Both the position numbers and the translations under genes were made by a program. 64,000 nt of DNA from Bacteroidales bacterium (lineage in GTDB: Bacteria; Bacteroidota; Bacteroidia; Bacteroidales; Marinilabiliaceae): the NCBI GenBank assembly GCA_024401335.1, contig JAKSLH010000009.1:31308-95307 (forward strand), in the 5' to 3' direction. The stretch's first letter is position 1. Each line of letters opens with the position of its first letter. Under the pieces are notes generated by a model that ran no database searches, was not told where the DNA came from, and saw only the letters and a program-made list of their open reading frames with translations. Below are positions 1-8,634 of this stretch, in pieces.

Positions 1-402
1 ATAATCTACCCCAAATGATGCTGCGTAAGCAATTTTCTTTACTCCTCTATTATTATTAGTTTTTAGAAAATACCTATTGACATTATATACTCTATCCTCT
101 CCCATTGATGGTCTCCATACTTGGTCACTTCCTACAATCAACACATCAATTTCATACTTATCAAGATCATCTTTTGAAAAAGGAGATTCAGATTTAACAC
201 AATTAATATTACGAGTAACGAATCTATAGTTTTTAGATAAAGAGTATAATGTTTTTTTTATAAAATCTTTTATTGATTTGCATGGCAAAGTCATTACAAC
301 AGTATCACAACCTATTTTTTTTATGGCATTCTGAAGGGCATAAGCTTGTAATATGCCACCAAAATTGTAATGAAACGGCAAAGTGACAATACCTACTCTC
401 AT
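1..402 (-). CDS. Polysaccharide pyruvyl transferase family protein (3' part beyond window)
   Basis: The frame stays open from the ATG at 402 to the window edge (134 residues seen), so the C-terminus is missing. Visible hallmarks of the WcaK/CsaB-like pyruvyl transferase family are HYNFGGILQAYAL (residues 11-23), GSDQVWRP (91-98) and IAYAASFG (124-131). Family members transfer pyruvate from phosphoenolpyruvate to sugars of capsule or exopolysaccharide, in the cytoplasm. The start codon overlaps the stop of the upstream glycosyltransferase (ATGA at 399-402), so the two are probably translationally coupled. The donor and the acceptor sugar cannot be read from the fragment. Family assignment is firm; the exact role is inferred from its place in the capsule cluster. 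Confidence 0.85.
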   Translation of the reverse strand, partial: MRVGIVTLPFHYNFGGILQAYALQNAIKKIGCDTVVMTLPCKSIKDFIKKTLYSLSKNYRFVTRNINCVKSESPFSKDDLDKYEIDVLIVGSDQVWRPSMGEDRVYNVNRYFLKTNNNRGVKKIAYAASFGVDY

Positions 403-1649
403 ATATTTAGTATTTTTTTTATTTCTGATGAATATTTCTGATGATAATCATTCCATGTGAAATTCAAAGCAGATTTTCGCGCATTTTCAGACATACTATC
501 TAACATGTCTTTGTTATTAATAATTAATCTGATTAAATGTTCTAATTCTTTTTCGGACAATGCATCATATATGAAACCATTTTCACCTTGTTCGACTGCC
601 AAGTCACCACCTGAAAGGTTTGATATTAAAACAGGTGTTCCAGTACTTAATGCTTCTAAAATCACCATAGCAAACCCTTCGCCTAAACTTGGCAAAACAA
701 ATAGGTCGGATTTCTGATATTCTTTAGCAAGAACATCTCTTGTTGCGAAACCAATAAAATGAATATTAGAGCTACCTCCATATTGTCTAACAATGCTATT
801 GTCTGCTTTATAAGATCCTGCCAACGTTATGTCAACTTCCTTCTCCATCTTCGAAACCACATTCAATATGTGATGCAATCCTTTTCTATACGAAATTTGC
901 CCTACAAACAACAGATGCAATCTTTCGTCTTTTTCCCTTTTTGTTTTTTTTGCATAATCAAATTTATCGGTATTAACACCATAAGGGACTTGAATGATTT
1001 TCGACTTATCAATACCACAATACATTATGCTTTTCGAAACTATCTCAGAAGGCGAGAAAAAGTAATCAACATATTTCAATTCATTCCTGATAACTTTTTC
1101 ATATTTAGCATTCCACAAATAGCGTTCCTCGACATAGAACCAATCATGGTGATAAATGGCCATATCAGTCTCAAAGTTTTCCTTCATAAAAGGACGCATA
1201 GAAATTGAAACATCCATTATTGTCTTAATTCGTGGAGCCTTTTCTTTTATCCTTTGTAATCCTTTTCTTGATATTCCGTCATACACTATTATTGCATCAA
1301 CATCTTCACTAATTGCAATCTGAGCTACTTTATCTGCAAAATGATTACTCAAAGAGAGATTTAGCCTGAAAGACAGCCAAGATAAAAAAGGTATTCTCGA
1401 TATCAATAATACCAACAAACCCCATATTTCGTAAATCTGTAACACATCGTCATCTAACAACATGCTACAGCGCCTATCATTGGCTTTTTTCAAATTACTA
1501 TTGCCAAGCAAACATTTAAATCTCCCTGTAATAGAAGTTGGCTTGTCATATACTGTTGTAATATACTTATGAAGAACTCCTATCCTCTTTAAAGCTATAG
1601 CTGTCTCAAATGAATGTTGCTTACCTGGATGAGCTAATAATACCTTCAT
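399..1649 (-). CDS. Glycosyltransferase family 4 (GT-B fold)
   Basis: A 416-residue cytoplasmic glycosyltransferase that would add one sugar to the lipid-linked capsule/O-antigen repeat unit. The C-terminal half has the GT4 nucleotide-sugar site: FVGQISYRKG (248-257), then LPSLGEGFAMVILEA (319-333) with the E324/E332 pair of the EX7E motif, and GTPV (337-340). The N-terminal acceptor domain is diverged, so the sugar specificity is unknown. The gene overlaps the upstream polymerase gene by 29 bp and ends in an ATGA overlap with the pyruvyl transferase gene, as expected within one operon. Low GC, like the rest of this cluster. Confidence 0.9.
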   Translation of the reverse strand: MKVLLAHPGKQHSFETAIALKRIGVLHKYITTVYDKPTSITGRFKCLLGNSNLKKANDRRCSMLLDDDVLQIYEIWGLLVLLISRIPFLSWLSFRLNLSLSNHFADKVAQIAISEDVDAIIVYDGISRKGLQRIKEKAPRIKTIMDVSISMRPFMKENFETDMAIYHHDWFYVEERYLWNAKYEKVIRNELKYVDYFFSPSEIVSKSIMYCGIDKSKIIQVPYGVNTDKFDYAKKTKREKDERLHLLFVGQISYRKGLHHILNVVSKMEKEVDITLAGSYKADNSIVRQYGGSSNIHFIGFATRDVLAKEYQKSDLFVLPSLGEGFAMVILEALSTGTPVLISNLSGGDLAVEQGENGFIYDALSEKELEHLIRLIINNKDMLDSMSENARKSALNFTWNDYHQKYSSEIKKILNI

Positions 1650-2925
1650 GCTTTCCTAAACTAACATTAATATATTTTAGATGTATGTATTTTATCAATA
1701 ATGGCATGCAAAATAGTAAGAATATTTCGATTTGGCCAAAAATATAGCTAAATCCATGTGACGACAAATTAGGTAGATTGTATACAAAGCACATATATAT
1801 TATCATATATAGTGTCGATACCTTTGCTCTATTCCATATGAAACCAATGAGATAACCAGTAAAATAAAAAACAACGAACCCAAAATAGCCAAATGCAGAG
1901 AATGCTTGAAAATAACCAGTTTGTGTTGTCACACCATGAGTGATCTTCTCTATATAATCATTATTATAATCAAAAACCATTAGTGACTTCTTACCTTGCT
2001 CTCCAAATATAAATTTAGGGAAATACCATGTGACTATATCATTCCAAAGAAATAAGCCATAGTTGTAGTTCATATTGTCTTTACAATACTTTATTAACAA
2101 AGCACCATTACCTAAATCCATTCCATGAATCAAATCAACATCATAATACGACGAAAGATAATTATCAATGTAGTTGATTTCAATTTTTTCATCATCATTT
2201 CTATGTAAATTTCCCCTTACAATTCCAATACTCGCTTGACCAATAGTTCCAACAATAAAAAAAAGTACAATTAATTTTTTAATAATAGATTCGTATTTAG
2301 GTTTTAGCAGAGTCAAAAACAGCCCAGTATTTAAGATCAACTGAACAGTCACTGCTCTTCTAGCATTAAAAATAATCCTATATAAATAATAGACAGTCCC
2401 CAGTATTAATATCACATATGCAATTCTAGAATTCTTATAACGTCTCAACAAATAGTTAAGTGCAAAATAAAAAGAAACGTCTAAGTAAATGACAAAAAAA
2501 TTAAGTACCTGAAACCTTGAATTCTTTCTAAAGTCTGTTGCGATATTTTGGTAATGTGATTCGATTTCAATATAACTATAATAAGCACATATAATACCTA
2601 TCACAAACATGACAACAAACAACCACTTTGATTTCTTCAAACTAACATCATAGCAACAGATAAAATGTTTGAATTGAGCCCGATCGAACCCCTTAGCAAA
2701 AGCGATTGTTCCAGTTATCATGCAAAAGGACAGGTCCCACAAAAGATATGAATCATAGTAAGAATCAATTGCAATAAATGACATTTGAGGCAACATCATT
2801 AACATACTTGATAACGTAAAAATAAATGGCGCTTGAAAAACTCCATTTTTACGTCTGTAAAAATCAAATAATATGAAGAAACAGATAACAGAAAACAACA
2901 AAGGGAAGACAAGATACCAATTCAT
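1621..2925 (-). CDS. Wzy-like O-antigen/capsule polymerase (polytopic membrane protein)
   Basis: The 434-residue product is almost entirely hydrophobic, with roughly ten to twelve predicted membrane segments and a larger hydrophilic loop near the centre (about 210-290, with HGMDLGNGALL). That topology and its position between an acyltransferase gene and a glycosyltransferase gene fit a Wzy-type polymerase, which joins repeat units at the periplasmic face of the inner membrane. Wzy proteins share little sequence, so the call rests on topology and context and not on a catalytic motif. It overlaps the following glycosyltransferase gene. EpsG-like or other oligosaccharide-unit polymerases are alternatives. 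Confidence 0.65.
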   Translation of the reverse strand: MNWYLVFPLLFSVICFFILFDFYRRKNGVFQAPFIFTLSSMLMMLPQMSFIAIDSYYDSYLLWDLSFCMITGTIAFAKGFDRAQFKHFICCYDVSLKKSKWLFVVMFVIGIICAYYSYIEIESHYQNIATDFRKNSRFQVLNFFVIYLDVSFYFALNYLLRRYKNSRIAYVILILGTVYYLYRIIFNARRAVTVQLILNTGLFLTLLKPKYESIIKKLIVLFFIVGTIGQASIGIVRGNLHRNDDEKIEINYIDNYLSSYYDVDLIHGMDLGNGALLIKYCKDNMNYNYGLFLWNDIVTWYFPKFIFGEQGKKSLMVFDYNNDYIEKITHGVTTQTGYFQAFSAFGYFGFVVFYFTGYLIGFIWNRAKVSTLYMIIYMCFVYNLPNLSSHGFSYIFGQIEIFLLFCMPLLIKYIHLKYINVSLGKHEGIISSSR

Positions 2926-2965
2926 ATTACTAATTGTTAATCCCCAAAAAGTTCACAACTAACAA

Positions 2966-3925
2966 TCACAAAGCTAATAGTCTATTCAAAGACTTTTGAA
3001 TATATCTGTTTAAATAAAAAAGAATTACAGAAATGAAAAAAGACAAAGCAATTAGTATAAATGTATTATCCAAATGTCCATTATTAAAACGGTATAATTG
3101 TATATGAATCAAATAGATTTCGTATGAAAGATTTCCCGACACATATAGAAAAAGACTTCTATGAATGATTTTTATATATGAAAAGAATATAATAAAAAAA
3201 ACAGCGTATGAAAGCTTGATTCCTAGTTGCACAACATTAAAGAACGGCGTGTCAAGCTCTCTAACAAATGGAAACTGTTTGAAACGAAGTAAAAATGTCC
3301 CTATTGCTAATGCACCCAATGCAATAGTATATTTATTTCCAAGATGGGAACCTAAAACCATTCCTCTTTGAGACAAAACAACCCCTAAAAAGAAACTTAA
3401 TCCTTGCTCTGCCTGTAGAGGGAATGGAAGGAAAACAGAAATAGTTCCCAACACCCCAATCATTATCAGTCTATATCTATAAAAATATTTAGTTGTGAGC
3501 CAAAAAACAAAATAACAATACACAAGATAAGACACATACCAGTATACTGTTTTTATACAAGTAACTGTCAAGAATAGATCTTTATAGGAAATTATGTCTA
3601 AACATTTTAAAGACACCGCCACAATAATATTGGGGATAAAAATCCTAAAAAACCGCTTCTTCCAAAAGTTGTCCAACCCATTCTTTTTGTATGATTCATT
3701 TAACCCATAACCAGACATCAATAGGAATATTGCGACACCTGTTCCACCTAGTGGAGTCAATATATTACTCCATTTCCCACAAAAATGATGTGCAACAACC
3801 ATTATTATTGCAAATCCTCTAAGACTATTGGTATATATCCTATCCCCAAATTCTTGGACGTCCATTTTTATAGTTACTATAGATAGTATCAGAAAAAAAA
3901 TTATAACAACAAAAACCTCTATCAT
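2966..3925 (-). CDS. Acyltransferase 3 family membrane protein (OafA/YrhL-like)
   Basis: A multi-spanning O-acyltransferase likely to decorate the polysaccharide, typically with acetyl groups. The family signature is visible after the first helix: NSLRGFAIIMVVAHHF, with the conserved R and H, then GVAIFLLMSGYGL and RFFRIFIPN. About ten hydrophobic segments follow. The frame stays open upstream to a TTG at 3976, but the ATG at 3925 gives the usual short lead into the first helix and a product of 319 residues, so I prefer it. It lies 40 bp upstream of the polymerase gene on the same strand. The acyl group and the sugar target are unknown. Confidence 0.85.
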   Translation of the reverse strand: MIEVFVVIIFFLILSIVTIKMDVQEFGDRIYTNSLRGFAIIMVVAHHFCGKWSNILTPLGGTGVAIFLLMSGYGLNESYKKNGLDNFWKKRFFRIFIPNIIVAVSLKCLDIISYKDLFLTVTCIKTVYWYVSYLVYCYFVFWLTTKYFYRYRLIMIGVLGTISVFLPFPLQAEQGLSFFLGVVLSQRGMVLGSHLGNKYTIALGALAIGTFLLRFKQFPFVRELDTPFFNVVQLGIKLSYAVFFIIFFSYIKIIHRSLFLYVSGNLSYEIYLIHIQLYRFNNGHLDNTFILIALSFFISVILFYLNRYIQKSLNRLLAL

Positions 3926-4016
3926 ATCACTTAGTAAGTTAAGATATCTGTAAAAAGCCCTAACTATTATTATCAATATAGCCTATTTAACGTGAGTTCG
4001 ATGAAAATCTGTATTT

Positions 4017-4124
4017 TTATATTGAATTAGGCAAATGCAAACTATTATTAAACCCATGAGATCTTAGTTCTAAATTATTTCCCAAACAAAAGAATTTGTA
4101 TGGCACAACACAAAACAATTTCAT
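4017..4124 (-). pseudogene. Possible 35-codon remnant coupled to the flippase stop
   Basis: The flippase stop (TGA at 4121-4123) overlaps an ATG at 4122-4124 in the ATGA arrangement typical of coupled genes here. The frame then ends after 35 codons, and the rest of the gap to the acyltransferase gene holds no open frame. This looks like the start of a gene whose body has been lost, but a short sequence of this kind could also arise by chance. No family is recognisable. Confidence 0.25.
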
Positions 4125-5419
4125 AATCGTCTAATGACATTTATACCTAACAAGCCAAAGGCTTTAGGGACTACTAAGAACACCATCAATATATCCAATA
4201 CCACATACCCTATTGTAGCACCTATCATTCCCATTTCACAAGACAGATAATAAGAAACTAGTGTTGATATACATGCGGATACTGTTCCGCATATGGTGAA
4301 CCTGTATGGTTTGTTCATTGCTCTATATACTATTTCGCTTGTCCACCAAACGGCATTAAATAAAACCCCTATCATAAATACGCACCAAACGTTATCAGAT
4401 ACAACCAATTGATCTTTGGTCCACCATGCATATACTCTTGGTCCTACTAAACATAAAAAAACAACACCGAAAAATGCAGCTACTAAAACTATCTTCATAG
4501 AATTGTTAAACATCTTTTTTGCCTTATGAATATCTTTTGCTCCCACAGCTATCTGAAATTCAGGGAAAACAGATTGGTTTATCAGATTGTATATCTGGTT
4601 TACTGATCTGCATAATGTTCTGACAGTGTTAAAAACAGCGACAGCCTCCGCACCTAGAGCTAACCTAACAACAAAAGTTGACCCTTGAAAATATATGGCC
4701 TGCCATATAGGAGACAAAAGAAATCCAAACCCCTTTTTTAATATATCTTTTGCAAGCTCCTTTGAAAAAGAGGCTTTATCCATTACACCTATAAGTTTCA
4801 AACCCACTATAGCATAAACAATTTTATAAACGAAGGAAACAACCATAATTGATGATGCATACGCAACAACACCTCCACCTTTTTGTAAAACAAATATGCC
4901 AACTATTATACAAGTCAAACTTTCAAGAGTACCTATATTTATCGCAGATGCCGCCCTTTCTTTTGCTCTATAAAACGCTTCGAATATTTGATTGTAGAAA
5001 TTCACCAACTTGCTTCCCATCATAAAAACAAGAGAAGCGATAGCATCAGAAGGGGGAATCAATGATTTGTTCAAAAAGCCACCATAATAGGCCAATATCA
5101 TAACAAAAAAACTAAGAACAATTCCAAACAGAACCGCCCAAGACACAATCGTTAAACCTGTTTTAAAAACAACAGCTGCCTTTTGTTTATCTCCTCCTGT
5201 ATAAGCTAAAACAAAAGAATTAGAAGCTGCAGTTCCTAGTCCAAGATCTGAAAAAGCAAGTACACTCGGTATAATAGCCAACGTAAGCCATTCACCATAA
5301 TAAGCGGCTCCCCAAGCAGAAAGGAAGAAAGGCACAAGCAAAAGTTGCTCAGCGACACGTACTCCCTTAGATCCTACAGAGGCTATTCCGTTAAATATTA
5401 TGTTTTTCTTAGTTGACAT
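4121..5419 (-). CDS. Wzx-like polysaccharide flippase (MVF/MATE-like superfamily)
   Basis: A 432-residue inner-membrane protein with about twelve to fourteen hydrophobic segments. Recognisable features are the N-terminal segment NIIFNGIASVGSKGVR and the positively charged loops between paired helices typical of polysaccharide-biosynthesis flippases. It would translocate undecaprenyl-linked repeat units to the periplasm for the Wzy-like polymerase downstream. Its ATG overlaps the end of a short remnant frame (5409-5558), and a decayed fragment of a different flippase lies about 1 kb upstream (6350-6501), so this copy may have replaced an earlier one. Wzx specificity cannot be judged from sequence. 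Confidence 0.85.
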   Translation of the reverse strand: MSTKKNIIFNGIASVGSKGVRVAEQLLLVPFFLSAWGAAYYGEWLTLAIIPSVLAFSDLGLGTAASNSFVLAYTGGDKQKAAVVFKTGLTIVSWAVLFGIVLSFFVMILAYYGGFLNKSLIPPSDAIASLVFMMGSKLVNFYNQIFEAFYRAKERAASAINIGTLESLTCIIVGIFVLQKGGGVVAYASSIMVVSFVYKIVYAIVGLKLIGVMDKASFSKELAKDILKKGFGFLLSPIWQAIYFQGSTFVVRLALGAEAVAVFNTVRTLCRSVNQIYNLINQSVFPEFQIAVGAKDIHKAKKMFNNSMKIVLVAAFFGVVFLCLVGPRVYAWWTKDQLVVSDNVWCVFMIGVLFNAVWWTSEIVYRAMNKPYRFTICGTVSACISTLVSYYLSCEMGMIGATIGYVVLDILMVFLVVPKAFGLLGINVIRRL

Positions 5420-5558
5420 TCTGGTTTTTATCTATTCTCTCGACAAATTTGTCAATCAAATCTTTATCATCATCTTCTCGCACTTTAATAAAAGATATAT
5501 CTGTTTGAAACAGATCTAACCTATTAATTCCTTTATCATTATAAGGTGATGATATGCA
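5409..5558 (-). pseudogene. C-terminal remnant of an unknown capsule-cluster gene
   Basis: A frame open for 49 codons, without a start codon in frame, runs into the start of the flippase gene and stops at TAA (5409-5411), overlapping the flippase ATG by 11 bp. Its translation is charged and protein-like (SPYNDKGINRLDLFQTD followed by an acidic/lysine-rich tail). The nearest ATG (5557-5559) is in another frame. The overlap with the next gene is what a genuine upstream partner would show, so I read it as the surviving 3' end of a gene truncated when the segment upstream was exchanged. Family unknown. Confidence 0.4.
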
Positions 5559-5566
5559 TTATTATT

Positions 5567-6331
5567 TCACCCACCTAAATACTTTTCTAAACTTAGAGCA
5601 TTGTAATTCTCTTCATATTGTGCAAAATCACTGTACATCTGCTTCCATTTTTCACTACGACCAAGACTCTTCGCAAGATTATTCATACAAACAGTAAACT
5701 CATCGACAATTGGCGTGATGTCACAGATCAATTTATCGACAGTTCGTTTTGTATAATATGAATTATAAGTCGGATTAATTGATTTGCCAGTTTCTTTCAA
5801 TTCCAATAGTTTATCATAAATGACAGCCTGTTCAATGAATTTGACATCCCAAAAGAAAGGAGAGATGCTATTGGTTAATAGTTCATTTGTTTTTATAAAT
5901 GCTTCCTTGGTTTTATCACTACCCCAAATAGGAATATAGTGTATATTTTGTAATGAGGTTTGAATTTGTCCGCAAATTGACAAAGGGATATCAAAGGCTT
6001 GTGGTGAAACAATATTGTCAGGTTGTTCCTTAATCCTTAACAACGTATATTTAATAACAGAAAACTCATCATAGAGCAAAGCCGAGTTTTTGAATATCTG
6101 ATCCTTTGCACTAATCTTGTTTAACCTATATTGTTTTATTTCCAATAACAAAGCAATGACAGCACTTGCCAAACCTCCACTAAAAATCGCAAACAAAAAA
6201 TCATTGGATATCCAAGGGCTATTAAGTACAAGGATATTCATCTCTATATTTAAATGAACGGCGTACGTTAACAATATCGTCAATACCAATATCAATAGCA
6301 GAAATTTGATCGTTTTTACATTTTCTTCCAT
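5567..6331 (-). CDS. Hypothetical protein with two N-terminal membrane helices
   Basis: A 254-residue protein of no family I recognise. Two hydrophobic segments (about residues 9-29 and 46-65) form an N-terminal hairpin, followed by a soluble domain of about 185 residues that is mostly helical and rich in Lys, Glu and Asn. The soluble part is probably cytoplasmic. It sits between two gene remnants at the edge of the capsule cluster and downstream of a DUF4365 putative nuclease, so it could belong to the defence island instead of to polysaccharide synthesis. That is inference from position only. Confidence 0.7.
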   Translation of the reverse strand: MEENVKTIKFLLLILVLTILLTYAVHLNIEMNILVLNSPWISNDFLFAIFSGGLASAVIALLLEIKQYRLNKISAKDQIFKNSALLYDEFSVIKYTLLRIKEQPDNIVSPQAFDIPLSICGQIQTSLQNIHYIPIWGSDKTKEAFIKTNELLTNSISPFFWDVKFIEQAVIYDKLLELKETGKSINPTYNSYYTKRTVDKLICDITPIVDEFTVCMNNLAKSLGRSEKWKQMYSDFAQYEENYNALSLEKYLGG

Positions 6332-6349
6332 ATATCACCTATTATATAG

Positions 6350-6501
6350 CAAATGAAGTATACCCTAAAATTCCTCCACACAAAAACTATTCAAATCCCC
6401 ATTGAAGCATGCAAACCCACCACCATCATACCAATCATCCGCAAATATAGCAGCAGGGTGTTCTTCGCTATTCGTTTGCTATTTGATGAATTATCGGACA
6501 T
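6350..6501 (-). pseudogene. Decayed 5' fragment of a second polysaccharide flippase (wzx)
   Basis: From the ATG at 6501 the frame reads MSDNSSNSKRIAKNTLLLY and continues RMIGMMVVGL. I recognise this as the N-terminus common to Bacteroidales lipopolysaccharide/capsule flippases, which usually continue with YTSRVILN.LGVEDFGIYN. Here it continues HASMGI and stops (TGA 6391-6393). The expected continuation survives in another frame as DLNSFCVEEF, then a stop (TAG 6365-6367) and GI. So the copy carries a frameshift, a nonsense codon and a 3' deletion. It lies 8 bp downstream of the DUF4365 gene, where a cluster's flippase gene could once have begun. Confidence 0.65.
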
Positions 6502-6509
6502 CTTTTTTA

Positions 6510-8246
6510 TTAATCAAATAAAAGCTTAGATAATACAGTAGCCGTTTCATTCAAAAGATTGCCATCCATTTGGGAGACAAAGCATTTTACAATATATCTA
6601 TAACCTTCCTCTGGGTTAATTTCCTTGATAGAAGCAATTATTAAAGTTTGATAAATATCGTCAGACATATTGTATGCCGAAATAAAAGCATCACACAAAG
6701 CTTCTAAATCACTATCATTCAAGCGCCATGATATAAGAAAGTTCCACATGGCATCTTGATGATTATTATATTCAGCTGCAGAAAGAGCTGAATTATAAAA
6801 AGCATTAGAATGCCGAATATGTATATTGTTATCTTTAAGACGCTCTGTTACTTTCATTTTTAATAATAAAGACGCAGACATATTCTTGATTTTATCAACA
6901 TACATGTTTTCGAACTTCTGGGCCTCTTCGTATTTGCCTTGACTAACAAGACAATCTGAAATAAGAATATCTATGTTTTCGCAACATTCAACATTTAATC
7001 TTTTTGCCTTTTTGTAGAACAATTCTGCGAAGTAATAACGTCCAACTAAATAACAACATCCCGCAACCTCTTGATTCCAATAACATTGATCCTTATAAAC
7101 AGGGAAGAACTTTGATGAAACTTTATAATGTTGTAAAGCCACTGCAAGATCATAGCATCTAAGTCTGTTTGCAAGATTATAGTACATGTGACCTTTTGTC
7201 TCATTGTCATTTACTGTTTCTAAATATCTATTTAGAAAACTCTCATATAACGTTTTGTCATTATCCTTAGTTGAACTAATAAAAAGTGCGAAGACAATAT
7301 ATTGAGACAACTCAATTCCATTTACTATAGAACAATCAAATAGTTTGTTGAGGTTTTCAAGATTTTCGTTTTGTAGAGGCAAATCCATTATAAAGTCACG
7401 CCAGCAATCGGTAGGCACGATACCGAAATTACCATCATTCACATTCTGCAAAAGATACTTTGGAGCAGAAGTAACTACCTTACGTGACAGCATAGCAATG
7501 ACAAATACACTATTCAGCAACTCTTGAGGGCAATCATAATCCCTTAATTTCCTATAATATAAAAAATCCTTCTGTGATATTGACAATGGTATTTTTATGT
7601 TGTATTCATTACTCTCAAGAAACATAGAGCCTTCTGTAAGACTTCCTTCATAATTGATATGAATCTCAGAAACTGCTAAAGGATCATCAATTTTCACTGG
7701 GCCCTCTAACAATGTTGAAGATAGGCTCGCAAGATGTGCATTGAAATGACTGTGCTCAATTGAAGAATCCGAACACTGAAGACTGACACATCTCGTTAGC
7801 GTGACATCTATTTGCAACCCTATATTTGTTAGATAATCTCTATCAATTTCATTGGCATCAGTAAATGTCATCGTGATAGTCTGTTGGCTTTTTTCTTTCT
7901 CTGAAAGAGTATCGTATAGAGCATTCATCCACCGTCCCCAAAATCTTTTCTGAGTATTACTGTAATATACGAAAAGAACTGGCAAGTCAACTTTACTATA
8001 ATCCTTGATGCGCTCGACAGACATTTGATATTTGATCAGACCATTCTCTGACAAGTCTTTTGTACCTTTTGATTGAATAAAAAAGAATCTTCCTGTTGTC
8101 TTATTATTATCAACGACCTCTATCAGCATATCAAGGCCATAATCAGACTCAGGGCGACTAATTGTCCACTCTTCTGGTATTAACTTAGCAGAAATTTGCC
8201 TTACTGCATTATCGCCTGTAATATGATTATCTGGTCTAATTGCCAT
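6510..8246 (-). CDS. DUF4365 domain protein with C-terminal TPR-like repeats (putative nuclease, defence-type)
   Basis: A 578-residue protein. Residues 1-150 match DUF4365, a domain with a restriction-endonuclease-like core. Visible are the PD-(D/E)XK-style elements ESDYGLDMLIEV (33-44, with D35, D39, E43) and FFIQSKGT (55-62, with the QxK pair Q58/K60), followed by KVDLPVLFVYYS. The remainder, from about 320 to 560, is helical with repeating pairs resembling TPRs (for example YKVSSKFFPVY, YYFAELFYKKAKRL), often a sensor or partner-binding part. DUF4365 proteins occur in accessory regions and defence islands; here it precedes an ATPase/nuclease pair, a Fic gene and a RelA/SpoT gene on the same strand. 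Nuclease activity and a phage target are inferred. Confidence 0.8.
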   Translation of the reverse strand: MAIRPDNHITGDNAVRQISAKLIPEEWTISRPESDYGLDMLIEVVDNNKTTGRFFFIQSKGTKDLSENGLIKYQMSVERIKDYSKVDLPVLFVYYSNTQKRFWGRWMNALYDTLSEKEKSQQTITMTFTDANEIDRDYLTNIGLQIDVTLTRCVSLQCSDSSIEHSHFNAHLASLSSTLLEGPVKIDDPLAVSEIHINYEGSLTEGSMFLESNEYNIKIPLSISQKDFLYYRKLRDYDCPQELLNSVFVIAMLSRKVVTSAPKYLLQNVNDGNFGIVPTDCWRDFIMDLPLQNENLENLNKLFDCSIVNGIELSQYIVFALFISSTKDNDKTLYESFLNRYLETVNDNETKGHMYYNLANRLRCYDLAVALQHYKVSSKFFPVYKDQCYWNQEVAGCCYLVGRYYFAELFYKKAKRLNVECCENIDILISDCLVSQGKYEEAQKFENMYVDKIKNMSASLLLKMKVTERLKDNNIHIRHSNAFYNSALSAAEYNNHQDAMWNFLISWRLNDSDLEALCDAFISAYNMSDDIYQTLIIASIKEINPEEGYRYIVKCFVSQMDGNLLNETATVLSKLLFD

Positions 8247-8395
8247 ATCGAGATAATACGGTTATGTATTCCTTCATCATTATACAAATGGTATATTTAT
8301 ATCCATCGACAATATTATTACCCACCATAATCCTCAATTCTTCAAAAGGATTTAGGTCTTACTTAGTCTTTATTGAGTACATAAAAAACTGTATC

Positions 8396-8607
8396 TCACA
8401 ACACATCCTTCGATATCAAATACACATATACCTCTTCATCAAGAAAGAACAAGCCTCGTGATTCTAAAATATCATTGAGACCATCTTGTGTGAGTCCTGT
8501 TTTTGACAAACAATTCTTAAACTCAGTTTCGTAATCTTACCATCTTTCATCTGCCGAAACGCTTCGTTCAAGCATGATAATACGATGACGTGTTTCTTGT
8601 TCACAAC
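8396..8607 (-). pseudogene. Possible small frameshifted gene downstream of the ATPase/nuclease pair
   Basis: The 390-bp gap between the DUF4365 and PD-(D/E)XK genes is not empty. On the minus strand, one frame reads NKKHVIVLSCLNEAFRQM and KDGKI from about 8604. A second frame continues YETEFKNCLSKTGLTQDGL, then NDILESRGLFFLDEEV, to a TGA at 8396-8398. Joined by one frameshift near 8540 these give about 70 protein-like residues. I recognise no family. It may be a broken third gene of the neighbouring operon, or chance. Confidence 0.35.
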
Positions 8608-8634
8608 CGCTATATTGTCTTATTACTTATCTGT

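Noticed and set aside
457-1208. Two plus-strand frames (86 and 149 codons)
   Set aside because: Both are antisense to the GT4 glycosyltransferase, which has a clear donor-binding motif.
8240-8461. 73-codon plus-strand frame
   Set aside because: It overlaps the DUF4365 start and lies opposite a more protein-like, frameshifted minus-strand reading.
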